DNA of 39,330 nucleotides from Actinomycetes bacterium. Its GTDB lineage: Bacteria > Actinomycetota > Actinomycetes > Actinomycetales > Microbacteriaceae. Location: the NCBI GenBank assembly GCA_021779075.1, contig JAJYBG010000004.1:1-39330 (forward strand), in the 5' to 3' direction. Below, piece by piece: positions 25,003 through 33,246 of the stretch. How positions within the stretch are numbered: position 1 is the stretch's first letter; each line of letters begins with the position of its first letter. Below the pieces are notes generated by a model. That model did not search any database. It worked only from the letters and a program-made list of their open reading frames with translations, and had not been told where the DNA came from. The translations under genes were made by a program, and so were the position numbers.

Positions 25003-25273
25003 TGGGGTTCTCCTCTCGGTGTCGGCGGAACTTCGGGCCAAGCTCCATCGTGTGAAATACAAGGGCTTCGCGGCCGTCTGAGAACACTTCCACCAGGATC
25101 TCGATTTCGCGGTCGGTCTGCGGGTGCGGGTGCCCGATGTAGAGCCATACGTCACCGCTGGCGGAGCCTTCATCCGGCAGCTTGGCGGAGTACGTCGCGT
25201 GAACGACGGCGTACACCTGGTCGTCGCGTGGGATGCCATGCTTCTCGGTTGAGTCGGTCCACCCGGGCGTCAC
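24995..25273 (-). CDS. Putative toxin of an unnamed type II toxin-antitoxin pair
   Basis: This 92-residue protein with a compact beta-rich pattern (DQVYAVVHATYSA, then DVWLYIGHPHPQTD and IEILVEVFSDGREALVFH) has a conserved-looking C-terminal MELGPKFRRHREENPNG. The HPHPQTDREIEI segment carries residues that could be catalytic. I know of similar small actinobacterial protein pairs but no named family. The GTG at 25273 follows an AT-rich stretch that may be the promoter (see the repeat at 25278-25289). It overlaps the RHH antitoxin gene by 8 bases. Toxicity is inference. Confidence 0.55.
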   Translation of the reverse strand: MTPGWTDSTEKHGIPRDDQVYAVVHATYSAKLPDEGSASGDVWLYIGHPHPQTDREIEILVEVFSDGREALVFHTMELGPKFRRHREENPNG

Positions 25274-25277
25274 GCCC

Positions 25278-25289
25278 TCATGCTATCAT
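25278..25289. promoter_or_regulatory. Candidate toxin-antitoxin operator
   Basis: CATGCTATCATG holds two CATG half-sites four bases apart, directly upstream of the toxin start. This AT-rich patch is unusual in the region and could be where the RHH antitoxin binds. Support is limited to position and symmetry. Confidence 0.3.
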
Positions 25290-25449
25290 GTAGCCGTCAT
25301 TGGTGGATACTAAATGTGTAGCCGATAACCGCTGCTGTGTCAGTTTGAAGTTACTCCGACCACAAGGGGCCGCCGGGCTCCCACGAAAGAGACCTACGTC
25401 GGGCTGTCTCAGATGGTGACGTCCCGCTGAGTGGATGCTCCTATTGCTG

Positions 25450-26560
25450 TCAAGGGCAAGGTGGAGGGGTGATTTGGTCGAGGGCGGTGTGTGCTTGGCG
25501 CTCGAGCGTGGTGTCGCCGCGGGTGCCGACCTCGAGGCGGCGGAGCTTCTGGTAGGGGGCTCCGAGGGTCGCGGCGAGGACCGTGATCGGGATGCCGAGG
25601 GCTTGGCGGCGTTGACGAAGGACCAGGCCTGTTGGTGTCTCGGGTGAGGGGTGGGTGAGGGTGTGGAAGATCTCGTTCGCGATGTGCCGTTTCAGGCAGC
25701 GGATGATGTCGCGGTCAGAGAGCCCCTCGGCTCGACGCCGGGCGAAGTACTCCTCCGTTCGGGGCTCTTGGTGTCGCATCCGCAGGAGCACGATGCGGTA
25801 GAGGGCGCTGTTCGCTTGCCGGTTCCCACCTCGAGAGAGGCGGTGTCGGATGCGTTGCCCTGATGAGGCGGGGATCGGGGCGGCACCGCAGAGGGATGCG
25901 AACGCGGCCTTGGAGGTGAGTCTTTCGGGGTTGTCTCCGGCGGCGGTCAGGATGGTCGCCGCGACGACGACACCGACGCCGCTGAGGGCGAGGAGTGCCG
26001 GGTTGACGGCTCGGACGAGGGCATCGAGTTGCGCGTCGATGATCGTGAGCTCGTTGCGGAGAAGCGTGTGTCGGATCGCGAGCCGCTTCAACGTCTGCCG
26101 GGCGACGGAGTCAGGATCGGAGCCGCCTGAAGGCCTGGTCCGGTTCAAGACGGCGACAAGTTTCGTCTTGTCCAGTGCCCGGTAGTCCTGGCGAACCCGG
26201 TCGGGTGCGGTGATCAGGAGGCCGTGGATTTGGTTCATGGTCTGCGACCGGGCCTTGACCGCGGAATGGCGTTCGCTCATCAGAATCCGAAGCGATTCCA
26301 CGCCCCCGTCACCCCGTTTCGGAGTCGCCGTCTGGGTGCCGGCGATGACCCCCAGCGCGGCTTGGTGGGCATCGATCGGGTCGGACTTCCCTTTGAGCCT
26401 GCGATGCTGCCTGTTCGGGCGGGCGATCTCCATGGCAGTGATTCCCGCAATCGCGAGGGCGCGAGCGATGCCGGCGCCGTAGGAGCCGGTGCCCTCGACG
26501 CCGACACGCTCGACGGTCTCGTGCTCCTGGAAGAACGCGACGACAGGGCGCCGATCCAAG
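25450..26560 (-). pseudogene. IS110-family transposase, 5'-truncated, with C-terminal HTH tail
   Basis: Homology to IS110 transposases begins near 26545 with V-E-R-V-G-V-E-G-T-G-S-Y-G and continues through GKSDPIDAHQAA, APDRVRQDYRAL, AAFASLCGAAPIPASSGQR and RHRLSRGGNRQANSALY. The first 40-50 residues, with the first catalytic Asp of the DEDD site, are missing; the open frame instead runs back through the tRNA gene. The last 62 residues of the frame carry an XRE-like helix-turn-helix (LRQRRQALGIPITVLAATLG) not usual for this family. The element cannot transpose by itself. Its left end and any bridge-RNA region are lost. Confidence 0.72.
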
Positions 26561-26611
26561 TAACGATGACTTTTGGGGACCAGAACGCCGGGGGCCCGGA
26601 AAAGACGAAGC

Positions 26612-26645
26612 CCTGGTGAGAAACATGCTCTCACCAGGATTTTTT
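26612..26645 (+). terminator. Hairpin with T-run beside tRNA-Pro
   Basis: CCTGGTGAGA (26612-26621) pairs with TCTCACCAGG (26629-26638) around a 7-base loop, a perfect 10-base stem. On the plus strand it is followed by ATTTTTT. For the tRNA on the minus strand the same hairpin lies right after the 3' end and is followed by GCTTCGTCTTTT, so it could end transcription in both directions. Confidence 0.65.
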
Positions 26646-26646
26646 G

Positions 26647-26720
26647 TCGGGCTGACAGGATTTGAACCTGCGACCCCATGACCCCCAGTCATGTGCGCTA
26701 CCAAGCTGCGCCACAGCCCG
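26647..26720 (-). tRNA. tRNA-Pro (anticodon GGG)
   Basis: The minus strand folds as a cloverleaf. Acceptor CGGGCTG pairs with CAGCCCG; the D arm has GCGC/GCGC; the anticodon stem CATGA/TCATG encloses loop CTGGGGG with anticodon GGG, which reads proline codon CCC; and the T arm GCAGG-TTCAAAT-CCTGT is standard. The discriminator base is A and CCA is not encoded. It sits at a breakpoint between the IS110 remnant and the IS481/AbiE block. Confidence 0.93.
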
Positions 26721-26910
26721 TGACGTTCGATATTCAGTTGTGTCGGGCCGACTGGAAAGGGCCTAAACCCCTTATCCCCCAGGCGTCCAAACTGCTCGAT
26801 CTGGCATTGATCCCGCGTGGTTCTGCGGCTCAAGTCATGCCGAGCGCGTCACGAGATGCATGGTTTCCATGGTTTTGGTCCCCTTTTTGGTCCCCGCACC
26901 GGGGACGTGA
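26721..26910. other. tRNA 5' flank with repeated GGGGACC motifs
   Basis: No gene is supported in these 190 bases. Between 26875 and 26900 the minus strand reads GGGGACCAAAAAGGGGACC, a tandem pair of GGGGACC units. If the IS481 element and one target copy are removed, the frame after the helicase stop stays open for 38 codons to a TGA near 26835. This may be the tail of a lost gene such as an integrase, or chance. Confidence 0.3.
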
Positions 26911-26925
26911 CCCCAAGCAGGGAAC
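26911..26925. repeat. Target site duplication, left copy
   Basis: CCCCAAGCAGGGAAC is identical to bases 28352-28366 and abuts the left tip of the IS481-family element. A perfect 15-base copy on both sides shows direct transposition into this site. Confidence 0.9.
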
Positions 26926-28351
26926 TGTGATGTCGCAGGACATCGGTGACGGTTCTGTGTCAGGACATCGGTGACACTTCCGGGGTGTCTGGTGGTGACA
27001 CTTCTGCCGTTCTGATTGGTGGGTGAGCAAAAACGAGCCTGTCGATCCCCGTGTCCGTCTTGCGATCGCCCAGTGGCCGCCGGACGCGCCACGAGGTGCG
27101 GTGACGACGTTCTGCGCTGAGCACTCGGTCTCGAGGAAGACGTTCTACGAGATCCGGAAACGCGTCGCCGCCGATGGGCCTGCGGCGGCGTTGGAGCCAC
27201 GCTCAAGGCGTCCGAAGAGCAGCCCGACGACGATCGCCGATGAGGTGAAGCAGCAAGCACTCGGGGTGCGGGCCGCGCTGGAGCAGTCGGGGCTGGATCA
27301 CGGTCCGATCAGCGTGCATGAGAAGCTGCGCGCCCTCGGGATGACCGCCCCGTCCCCGGCGTCGCTGGCGCGGGTCTTCCGTGACGCAGGCGTCGCGAGG
27401 TTGGAGCCAAAGAAGAAGCCTCGGGCCGCGTGGCGCCGGTTCGTGTATCCGGCGCCGAACGCGTGCTGGCAGCTGGATGCGACCGAATATGTCCTGACCG
27501 GTGGGCGCAAGTGCGTGATCTTCCAACTCATCGATGATCACGCCCGCTACGCCGTCGCCTCCCACGTCGCGGGGTCCGAGACCGCCGAAGCGGCTGTGAT
27601 GGTCGTGAAGAAGGGCATCAACGCGCACGGGGTCCCGCAGCGGCTTCTCAGCGACAACGGCCTCGCGCTCAACCCCTCCCGACGTGGGGTGATCGGTCAA
27701 CTCACCGCGTATGTCACCTCTCTCGGAGTCGAGGCGATCACCGGGAAACCATACAAGCCGACCACGCAGGGCAAGAACGAACGCTTCCATCAGACCCTGT
27801 TCCGCTTCCTCGATAAGCAGCCTCTCGCCGAGACGATCGAGCAACTTCAGGAGCAGGTCGACCAGTTCGACATCATCTACAACACGCAGCGTCCGCACCA
27901 GGGCCTACCCGGCAGGATCACACCGCAGCAGGCATGGGAAGCGACACGGAAGGCCGACCCGCCCCGGCCTCGCCCCGACAACACGCAGCGGCCACTGCCA
28001 CGGCACGCTCCCGCGACCACCATGCACGGTCGGGCCGCCGACGAGGTGCGTGTCGCACGGATCCGCGGCAACGGGACCGTCAAAGCACGCGGCGTGTTGT
28101 TCCAGACCAGCAGCACCCTCGCCGGGCAGAGCGCCTATGTCGTTTACGAACAGGACACCGTGCTGTTCTTCGACGACGCCGGCACCCTGATCATCGAACA
28201 CTCCTGGCCCGATCCCGGCATCAGATACGTCGGCAACGGGAAACCCCGAGGCCGACGACCCCAAACCCTCTAACCGTCACCGATGTCCAGACACAGGAAG
28301 TGTCACCGATGTCCAGATACAGTTTCGTCACCGATGCCCCGAGACATCACA
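26926..28351 (+). mobile_element. Complete IS481-family insertion sequence, 1426 bp
   Basis: The ends are imperfect inverted repeats over more than 50 bases: both start TGTGATGTC and share CATCGGTGACG and GGACATCGGTGACACTTCC. The 12-base unit GACATCGGTGAC lies at 26939-26950 and 26964-26975 on the left and, inverted, at 28302-28313 and 28276-28287 on the right, with a variant at 28327-28338; spacing is 25-26 bases. These are likely transposase sites. It encodes one intact transposase and is flanked by a 15-base duplication. It inserted just downstream of the primase-helicase gene, probably recently. Confidence 0.9.
27023..28273 (+). CDS. IS481-family transposase
   Basis: This 416-residue protein has an N-terminal helix-turn-helix region (SVSRKTFYEIRKRVAADG near 35-52) and an rve-type DDE core. 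The catalytic triad is visible and intact: Asp152 in WQLDATEY, Asp211 in LLSDNGLAL and Glu253 in QGKNERFHQT. The GTG at 27023 is used; a GGTGGG stretch precedes it. The protein fills the element between its inverted repeats, so the IS looks able to transpose. Confidence 0.92.
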   Translation: MSKNEPVDPRVRLAIAQWPPDAPRGAVTTFCAEHSVSRKTFYEIRKRVAADGPAAALEPRSRRPKSSPTTIADEVKQQALGVRAALEQSGLDHGPISVHEKLRALGMTAPSPASLARVFRDAGVARLEPKKKPRAAWRRFVYPAPNACWQLDATEYVLTGGRKCVIFQLIDDHARYAVASHVAGSETAEAAVMVVKKGINAHGVPQRLLSDNGLALNPSRRGVIGQLTAYVTSLGVEAITGKPYKPTTQGKNERFHQTLFRFLDKQPLAETIEQLQEQVDQFDIIYNTQRPHQGLPGRITPQQAWEATRKADPPRPRPDNTQRPLPRHAPATTMHGRAADEVRVARIRGNGTVKARGVLFQTSSTLAGQSAYVVYEQDTVLFFDDAGTLIIEHSWPDPGIRYVGNGKPRGRRPQTL

Positions 28352-28366
28352 CCCCAAGCAGGGAAC
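28352..28366. repeat. Target site duplication, right copy
   Basis: CCCCAAGCAGGGAAC repeats bases 26911-26925 exactly and abuts the right tip of the IS481-family element, 38 bases from the stop codon of the primase-helicase gene. Confidence 0.9.
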
Positions 28367-28404
28367 TCGCGGGCTTTCGAGGTTCGAAGTTCGCGAGTCG
28401 ACGA

Positions 28405-30837
28405 TCAGGCGGAACCTTCCTGGCCGACTGTGGCCTGTACCCGCTCGCCACCCTCAACAGGTTCCGCCGTCACGAAGCCTTCCTTCGACATCACGCGTCT
28501 GCGCCGTGAGTACATGCGTTCCAAGATAGGCACGTTCTTGTCTCGGTAGTCGTGAACGATCGCGGGCATAGACTGCTCCGCTCGTCCACGCGTGATGCGG
28601 CCGATCTGCTGAATGACGCGCCCTTTGAAAGAGACCGGGACAGTGAGGAAGAGAGTGTTGAGCGTCGGGAGGTCGAGACCTTCTCCGGCGATCTTGTCGA
28701 TGGCGACAAGAACGAACGGCTGCTGCTGCGCGTCCATCTCCTCGAGCGAATGCCTGATGTCACGGCGGTTGGCGGCGGTGAGGCGTCCGTGAAGCCGGAT
28801 CACCGGCGAAGCGCATGATTCCAGCGCATCCGCGAGCGCGTCGAGGTGTTGGAGCCTGTTTGTCAGTACGAGGCAAGTGCGCCCCTGGTCGGCTGCTTCT
28901 CTGACGTGCCCTGTAATCATTGCGTTGCGCTCGGTATCGGCGGCGAGTTCCGAGTAAATCGCCTGAACGGATGGACCGTCGATTCCGGGTTCCTCGGTGC
29001 GGAAGGTCGTCTCATGGACGACCATCTCGCGAGCAGCATGATCGGCGGTGTCGACCACGTGGCGGATCGGACCGCATTGCATCGTGATCAGTCCATTCAT
29101 CTGATCGGCGCGGTAGGGTGTCGCCGTCATCCCCACCCAGTAGCGGACATTGACGTTGCGCAGGGCGGCTTCGGTTGCTGGTGCTGCGACGGCGTGGCAT
29201 TCGTCGATGATGATCTGCCCGTACTCCTCCAGCATGCTGGGGTCCGCGTTCCGATGCGCGACGGACTGCATCATGATCAGGTCCACAACGCCGCGCCGTT
29301 TCCGTCGCCCCGCCCCGAGCTGACCAATCTGCTTCTCGGTCAGGCCAAGGAACTGCTGGAGTCGTTCGCGCCACTGGGCGAGCAGTTCGGCACGGTTCAC
29401 GAGGATCGCCGTTGGCGTCGCGCGTTCGGCGATGAGGGCGCAGGCCATGACCGTCTTGCCTGCGCCTGGAGGAGCGACGAGCACTCCGGTGTCGTGCGCG
29501 AGGAGCGCATCGACCGCGCGCAGTTGCTCGTCTCGGAGTTGACCCGCAAAGGTCACCTCTAGACACGCCGGCGCCGTAGCCACTGTCTCGGTCGTTGTCT
29601 GGAAGCCTGCGTCCGCGAGGAGCGCTTCGGCTTCGTCGGCGAGTCCCCGAGGCAGGCGCAGTTCGTGCTCGTCATGCTCGAAGCTGGTGACCAGACGCGG
29701 CGTGCCGAAGGTACTGAACCGCTGAGCCTGTCTGCGGTAGAACTCCGGATTGGGCACGGACGCCATGTGCTTGAGTTCGGTGATCACAATCCCCGGAAGG
29801 AGCTCTGTCGGGATGTGCAGAACCGCATCGCGGCGTAGCCCCAGCTTTCGTCCCGCTATCGTGCGCGCGACCGCCTTGATACTTGATCGCCGCGGCCGTG
29901 CACCGAGCGACTCCGCGGGCCCCACGCGTGACTCCGCGAGGCTCGTCGAACCGAGTTCAGCGACCCGTTCGACGGGTACGGGCGTCGTCATTGCCAGGGC
30001 CGCGAACTGATCCTCATACGGATCCCAGGTCCCGGGATCGACGAACACGGTCGTCCCGCGTCGGCGGCAGTCGCCCTGCAACGGTAGCGCGATGAGATTG
30101 CCCAGGCGCGCCCGCCCAGTGGATCGTTCCGGCAGGGTGTCTTGCGACGGAAAGAAGCGATCGTAACTCTGAAAATCCATCGTCGGTCGGCGCGCCATGG
30201 CGGCGCGCAGAAGGCGCATCCCTGCCGTGCGTGCTGTCGCCGCCGGAACAAGGTCCTCGATAAAGATCCAGACATGCGCACCCTCACCGGATCGCGACAC
30301 TTCGGTGAGCACGTCGATCCTGGCGCGCTCGCACTCCGCAACGAATGCTGCGGCATCATGCCGCCACTGCGCGTCGTCGAAGTCGCAGACCAGTAGACGG
30401 CACTGGTCGCCAGCAAGCATCGGGTAGAGGCCTGCGTGAAACTCGCGCTCTCCGGGTTGAGAAGCGCCTCGAAGATGCCGCTCCACGGTTCGATTTTCGA
30501 GTGGCAGATAGTCCGCAGTGGTCTCGGATCCGGTGTAAAAGCCGCCGCGTACCGCGGGGGCCCAACCTGACTTTCCCGTGCGCGCGCTGGTCCATCGCAC
30601 CGCGTGGACATCATTCCTGCCGACGAAGCGAGCACGGAACAGGGCGAGCTTTTCGGCACTCGACGATGCTGCCGTCACCGCAGGCAGCAGGCCAGCACGA
30701 GCGGGTACAGCCACCAAGGCCTTTTCCATCGCGTCTCTCGCGCGCTCAAGTTCTCCGAGCTCGCTGCGAGCCTCCGCGAGGTCCTGCTCCAGTCTCGTGA
30801 TCCGAGACCTCAAGATGTCGATCTCGGCGTCAGTCAA
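28405..30837 (-). CDS. TOTE-type archaeo-eukaryotic primase fused to SF2 helicase
   Basis: This 810-residue protein has four parts. Residues 1-45 are a coiled coil. Residues 65-285 match the archaeo-eukaryotic primase of TOTE conflict systems: CDFDDAQW (151-158) with acidic metal ligands, SRSGEGAHVWIF (181-192), SYDRFFPSQD (224-233) and GNLIALPLQ (246-254). Residues 430-760 are an SF2 helicase with APPGAGKT (455-462), DECH (545-548), TATP (571-574) and QIGRITRGR (744-752). The Cys cluster common in TOTE primases is absent. The start is the TTG at 30837, inside an 8-base overlap with the AbiEii stop. It would unwind and prime or copy nucleic acid, and context suggests phage or plasmid defence. 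Activity is inferred. Confidence 0.82.
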   Translation of the reverse strand: MTDAEIDILRSRITRLEQDLAEARSELGELERARDAMEKALVAVPARAGLLPAVTAASSSAEKLALFRARFVGRNDVHAVRWTSARTGKSGWAPAVRGGFYTGSETTADYLPLENRTVERHLRGASQPGEREFHAGLYPMLAGDQCRLLVCDFDDAQWRHDAAAFVAECERARIDVLTEVSRSGEGAHVWIFIEDLVPAATARTAGMRLLRAAMARRPTMDFQSYDRFFPSQDTLPERSTGRARLGNLIALPLQGDCRRRGTTVFVDPGTWDPYEDQFAALAMTTPVPVERVAELGSTSLAESRVGPAESLGARPRRSSIKAVARTIAGRKLGLRRDAVLHIPTELLPGIVITELKHMASVPNPEFYRRQAQRFSTFGTPRLVTSFEHDEHELRLPRGLADEAEALLADAGFQTTTETVATAPACLEVTFAGQLRDEQLRAVDALLAHDTGVLVAPPGAGKTVMACALIAERATPTAILVNRAELLAQWRERLQQFLGLTEKQIGQLGAGRRKRRGVVDLIMMQSVAHRNADPSMLEEYGQIIIDECHAVAAPATEAALRNVNVRYWVGMTATPYRADQMNGLITMQCGPIRHVVDTADHAAREMVVHETTFRTEEPGIDGPSVQAIYSELAADTERNAMITGHVREAADQGRTCLVLTNRLQHLDALADALESCASPVIRLHGRLTAANRRDIRHSLEEMDAQQQPFVLVAIDKIAGEGLDLPTLNTLFLTVPVSFKGRVIQQIGRITRGRAEQSMPAIVHDYRDKNVPILERMYSRRRRVMSKEGFVTAEPVEGGERVQATVGQEGSA

Positions 30838-31738
30838 CGGCTTTTCCCCAGGACTGAGCGTTCGGGTCCCATATCAGATGGGCCACGTTATTTGTCAGGG
30901 CAGGTTCGGCGAAGAGTATGCATGCCTGAAGAAGTTCGACGAAGCTCTCCGGTGTCGACTGTTCGAGTCGTTGCTTTTTACGCCACGTTTCCCACTTGCG
31001 TTGTGCCAGCGCCGGCATCCCCGCGATCAGTGGCCCAAGAGGTTCGATGTCGACGTGACGGTAGCGGGCGACGGTGTCGATCGCTTCGCGCAGGTCTGCT
31101 CCGCGGATGATCCTGGACCGTGCGATGGCCGCGATGTCGGTGAAGTCGCGCCAGCGGGTGTTCTGCTCACCTCGTTCGAGTGCGGTGACGATCTTCTCGG
31201 CAAGCACCATGTGGTCGGGATAGCCTCTCAAGCGAAGTGTTCCGCCGAGCAGCAGCGGGAGCACGACTTCAGTCGGGGCCGGCCAGATCGGATCACCAAA
31301 GTTCACGTCGACGTGCAGAGCTACCCGCGCTGTCGCGAGTTGCGCGGTGATCTTGACGCGGACACCGTTGTAATCGGCGTCGTCCCGGATTGGCTCTCCT
31401 ACTGCGGAGTCCGAGTCGAACTCCAATCCGTCCTCGAGGTGCACTTCGATGATGCTGCGCACCCGTTGCTCGACATCGGCTATGTCGTTGGCGAATCCAG
31501 TCGCTGCGAAGTCGATATCGCGGGTCGGCCGTCGCGCAGCGAATGCCGCCATAAGCACACCGCCCTTGAGTACGAACTCTCCGACATGCTCAGAGACGGC
31601 CAACCGGGCGAGAAAACCTTCGAGCGCGTACAGCGTGAAGTACTCAGCAGGATCGCGTCCGTCGCGGCGGGCGAGATTGCGCAGATCGTTGTACGCCTGC
31701 CCAGCAGGAGTGTCTCGTGTCGGCGTTGGCGGAGTCAT
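30830..31738 (-). CDS. abiEii: AbiEii-type nucleotidyltransferase toxin
   Basis: This 302-residue protein starts at the ATG at 31738, which overlaps the AbiEi stop as ATGA; the longer open frame has an unlikely Pro-rich lead. The nucleotidyltransferase motif is clear: FVLKGGVLM (55-63) then PTRDIDF (71-77) with Asp74 and Asp76. The later AEKIVTALERGEQNTRWRDFTDI segment is typical of AbiEii/AbiGii. AbiEii toxins transfer nucleotides, for example onto tRNA, and stop growth on phage infection. The end overlaps the primase-helicase gene by 8 bases, so the three genes form one translational unit. Its natural target here is unknown. Confidence 0.86.
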   Translation of the reverse strand: MTPPTPTRDTPAGQAYNDLRNLARRDGRDPAEYFTLYALEGFLARLAVSEHVGEFVLKGGVLMAAFAARRPTRDIDFAATGFANDIADVEQRVRSIIEVHLEDGLEFDSDSAVGEPIRDDADYNGVRVKITAQLATARVALHVDVNFGDPIWPAPTEVVLPLLLGGTLRLRGYPDHMVLAEKIVTALERGEQNTRWRDFTDIAAIARSRIIRGADLREAIDTVARYRHVDIEPLGPLIAGMPALAQRKWETWRKKQRLEQSTPESFVELLQACILFAEPALTNNVAHLIWDPNAQSWGKAVD

Positions 31739-32313
31739 AGGAGCGCCTCGAGCGCCTGGCGGATCCGCGGCTGCGCCTTTGGGAACGACGAGGCAACCTT
31801 CAACAGGGCTGCCGGTGAGTTCCCGCGGCGGCGTAACCACCGTCGGAGTGCGTCGTAGGCGACGTCGCTGCCTTCTTGATGCATGAGCCGGAAGCAGTCC
31901 ACGATCGTTCTCTCGGCTGAGTAGATGGAGAACCTAAGTCCATTTCCGGCATCGATGTGGTCGCGTCCGATGTGAAAAGTTGTCGGGTCGAAGCTGTGCC
32001 AGGCAACGTGAGCGAGCCCAACGGGATGATGGACACCACGCGGTAGGGCGATATCGGACTCGAACGGGATGGCGTCGCTCAGGTCGTGGTGCACGAGCGC
32101 ACTCGTTAGACACAACGTCGCCTCTTCACGCACGGCCGTTGCTGCGGCGAGCGAAGCAAAGGCAGTGTCGATCTTGTCAGGACGCAGATACACGCCGCGA
32201 CCTACGCGTTCGATCTCACCCTTCGCGAGAAGGTCGTAAACCTGATCTTTCCGCAGGCCTGCGGTGCGAGCGTCGCCGAGCGTGAACACGGGTCCGAGGT
32301 CCGCCGCCATCAT
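31735..32313 (-). CDS. abiEi: AbiEi-type antitoxin/repressor
   Basis: This 192-residue protein begins with a winged helix: FTLGDARTAGLRKDQVYDLLAKGEIERVGRGVYLR in essence, with GVYL as the wing. The remainder (LTSALVHHDLSDAIPFESDIALPRG and the late SAERTIVDCFR) matches the AbiEi antitoxin family. It would repress its own promoter and counter AbiEii. Two ATGs lie at 32313 and 32310; a GGGAGGTGG ribosome site four bases before the first favours 32313. It is the first gene of the AbiE and primase-helicase operon. Confidence 0.84.
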   Translation of the reverse strand: MMAADLGPVFTLGDARTAGLRKDQVYDLLAKGEIERVGRGVYLRPDKIDTAFASLAAATAVREEATLCLTSALVHHDLSDAIPFESDIALPRGVHHPVGLAHVAWHSFDPTTFHIGRDHIDAGNGLRFSIYSAERTIVDCFRLMHQEGSDVAYDALRRWLRRRGNSPAALLKVASSFPKAQPRIRQALEALL

Positions 32314-32432
32314 CCACCTCCCAACTCTCTACACATGAAGCCTATCTGTAATGAGTTAGGAAGGCTACGACGAGGCTCAAGGGATGAAACGTTCCTTAGG
32401 GCTATTCATCTGAGCGGAGTGGTCTTTGGCGT
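32314..32432. other. Promoter region of AbiE operon and left end of the IS1595 remnant
   Basis: These 119 bases must hold the minus-strand promoter of the AbiE operon. GGGAGGTGG just upstream of 32313 is the ribosome site, and TAGGCT on the minus strand (near 32345) could be a -10 box without a convincing -35. The right part should contain the left terminus of the IS1595-type element, but I cannot fix its tip. Confidence 0.35.
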
Positions 32433-33246
32433 GTGGTTGATCGCCTGCGCGCAGGTGTGCATTACCCCAGGTCGGCGGGCGAGTTGAGGTCGTGGTTCGC
32501 TACAGATGAGGACTGCCTCGATTACCTCGACTGGGTCCGATGGCCGGCGGGGTTCGTCTGCCCGCATTGCGGGGGCGCGGGCGGCTGGCGGGTAGCGGAC
32601 GGCGGGTACCGGTGCCGGCGCTGCGGTAGGCGGACCGCGGTGACGGCGGGGACGTTGTTCGACCGGCGGCGCACGCCTCTGACGGTGTGGTTCGAGGCGT
32701 GCTGGATGTTCGTTTCGGCCAAGAATGGTGTCTCCGCGTTGACGGTGCAGCGGTCGCTGGAGATCGGTTCGTACGCCACCGAGTGGGCGATGCTGCACCG
32801 GCTGCGGCAGGTGCTGATCCGTCCGGGCCGGGAGCGGCTGTCGGGCACGGTGCAGGTCGATAAGACCTACTTCGGTGGCGTCGAGCCAGGGCTGGCGGGC
32901 GGCCGCGCGAAGGGGAAGAAATCGATGGTGGCGGTGGCTGTTGAAGAGGCCGCCCGCGGATTCGGCCGCTGTCGGATGCAGGTCATTCAGGATGCTTCCG
33001 CGGCCACGTTGGGTGGTTTCATCAGCGACAACGTGGAACCCGGCGCCACCGTGATCACCGACGGGTGGTCCGGCTACGCCGGTGTTACCGGCCTGGGCTA
33101 CCAGCATGAGCCGCGCAATCAGTCCGCCGCCAGGAAGGCCGGCGAGGACATCGGCACGCTGCTGCCCGGCGTGCACCGGGTCGCGTCCCTCGCCAAGCGG
33201 TGGATGCTGGGAACACATCAAGCCTCTATCACCGAAGCGCACTTGT
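32433..33246 (+). pseudogene. IS1595-family (ISXO2-like) transposase, 3'-truncated
   Basis: The GTG at 32433 starts an ISXO2-like transposase: a zinc ribbon with CPHC (about 43-46) and CRRC (about 60-63), then QVDKTYFGG and VITDGWSGY with two catalytic aspartates, and HRVASLAKRWMLGTHQ. Homology stops after TEAHL near 33246, where an IS21 remnant begins on the other strand. The expected last 40 or so residues are lost. The open frame continues to 33455 but is then antisense to istA. Confidence 0.82.

Noticed and set aside
26309-26833. Minus-strand open frame of 174 residues spanning the tRNA
   Set aside because: It runs through the tRNA-Pro gene and a shifted frame of the IS110 remnant; no protein domain.
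26926-28351. CRISPR-like array from spaced 12-base repeats
   Set aside because: The repeats are short, lie only at the two ends in inverted orientation and flank a transposase, so they are IS terminal sites.
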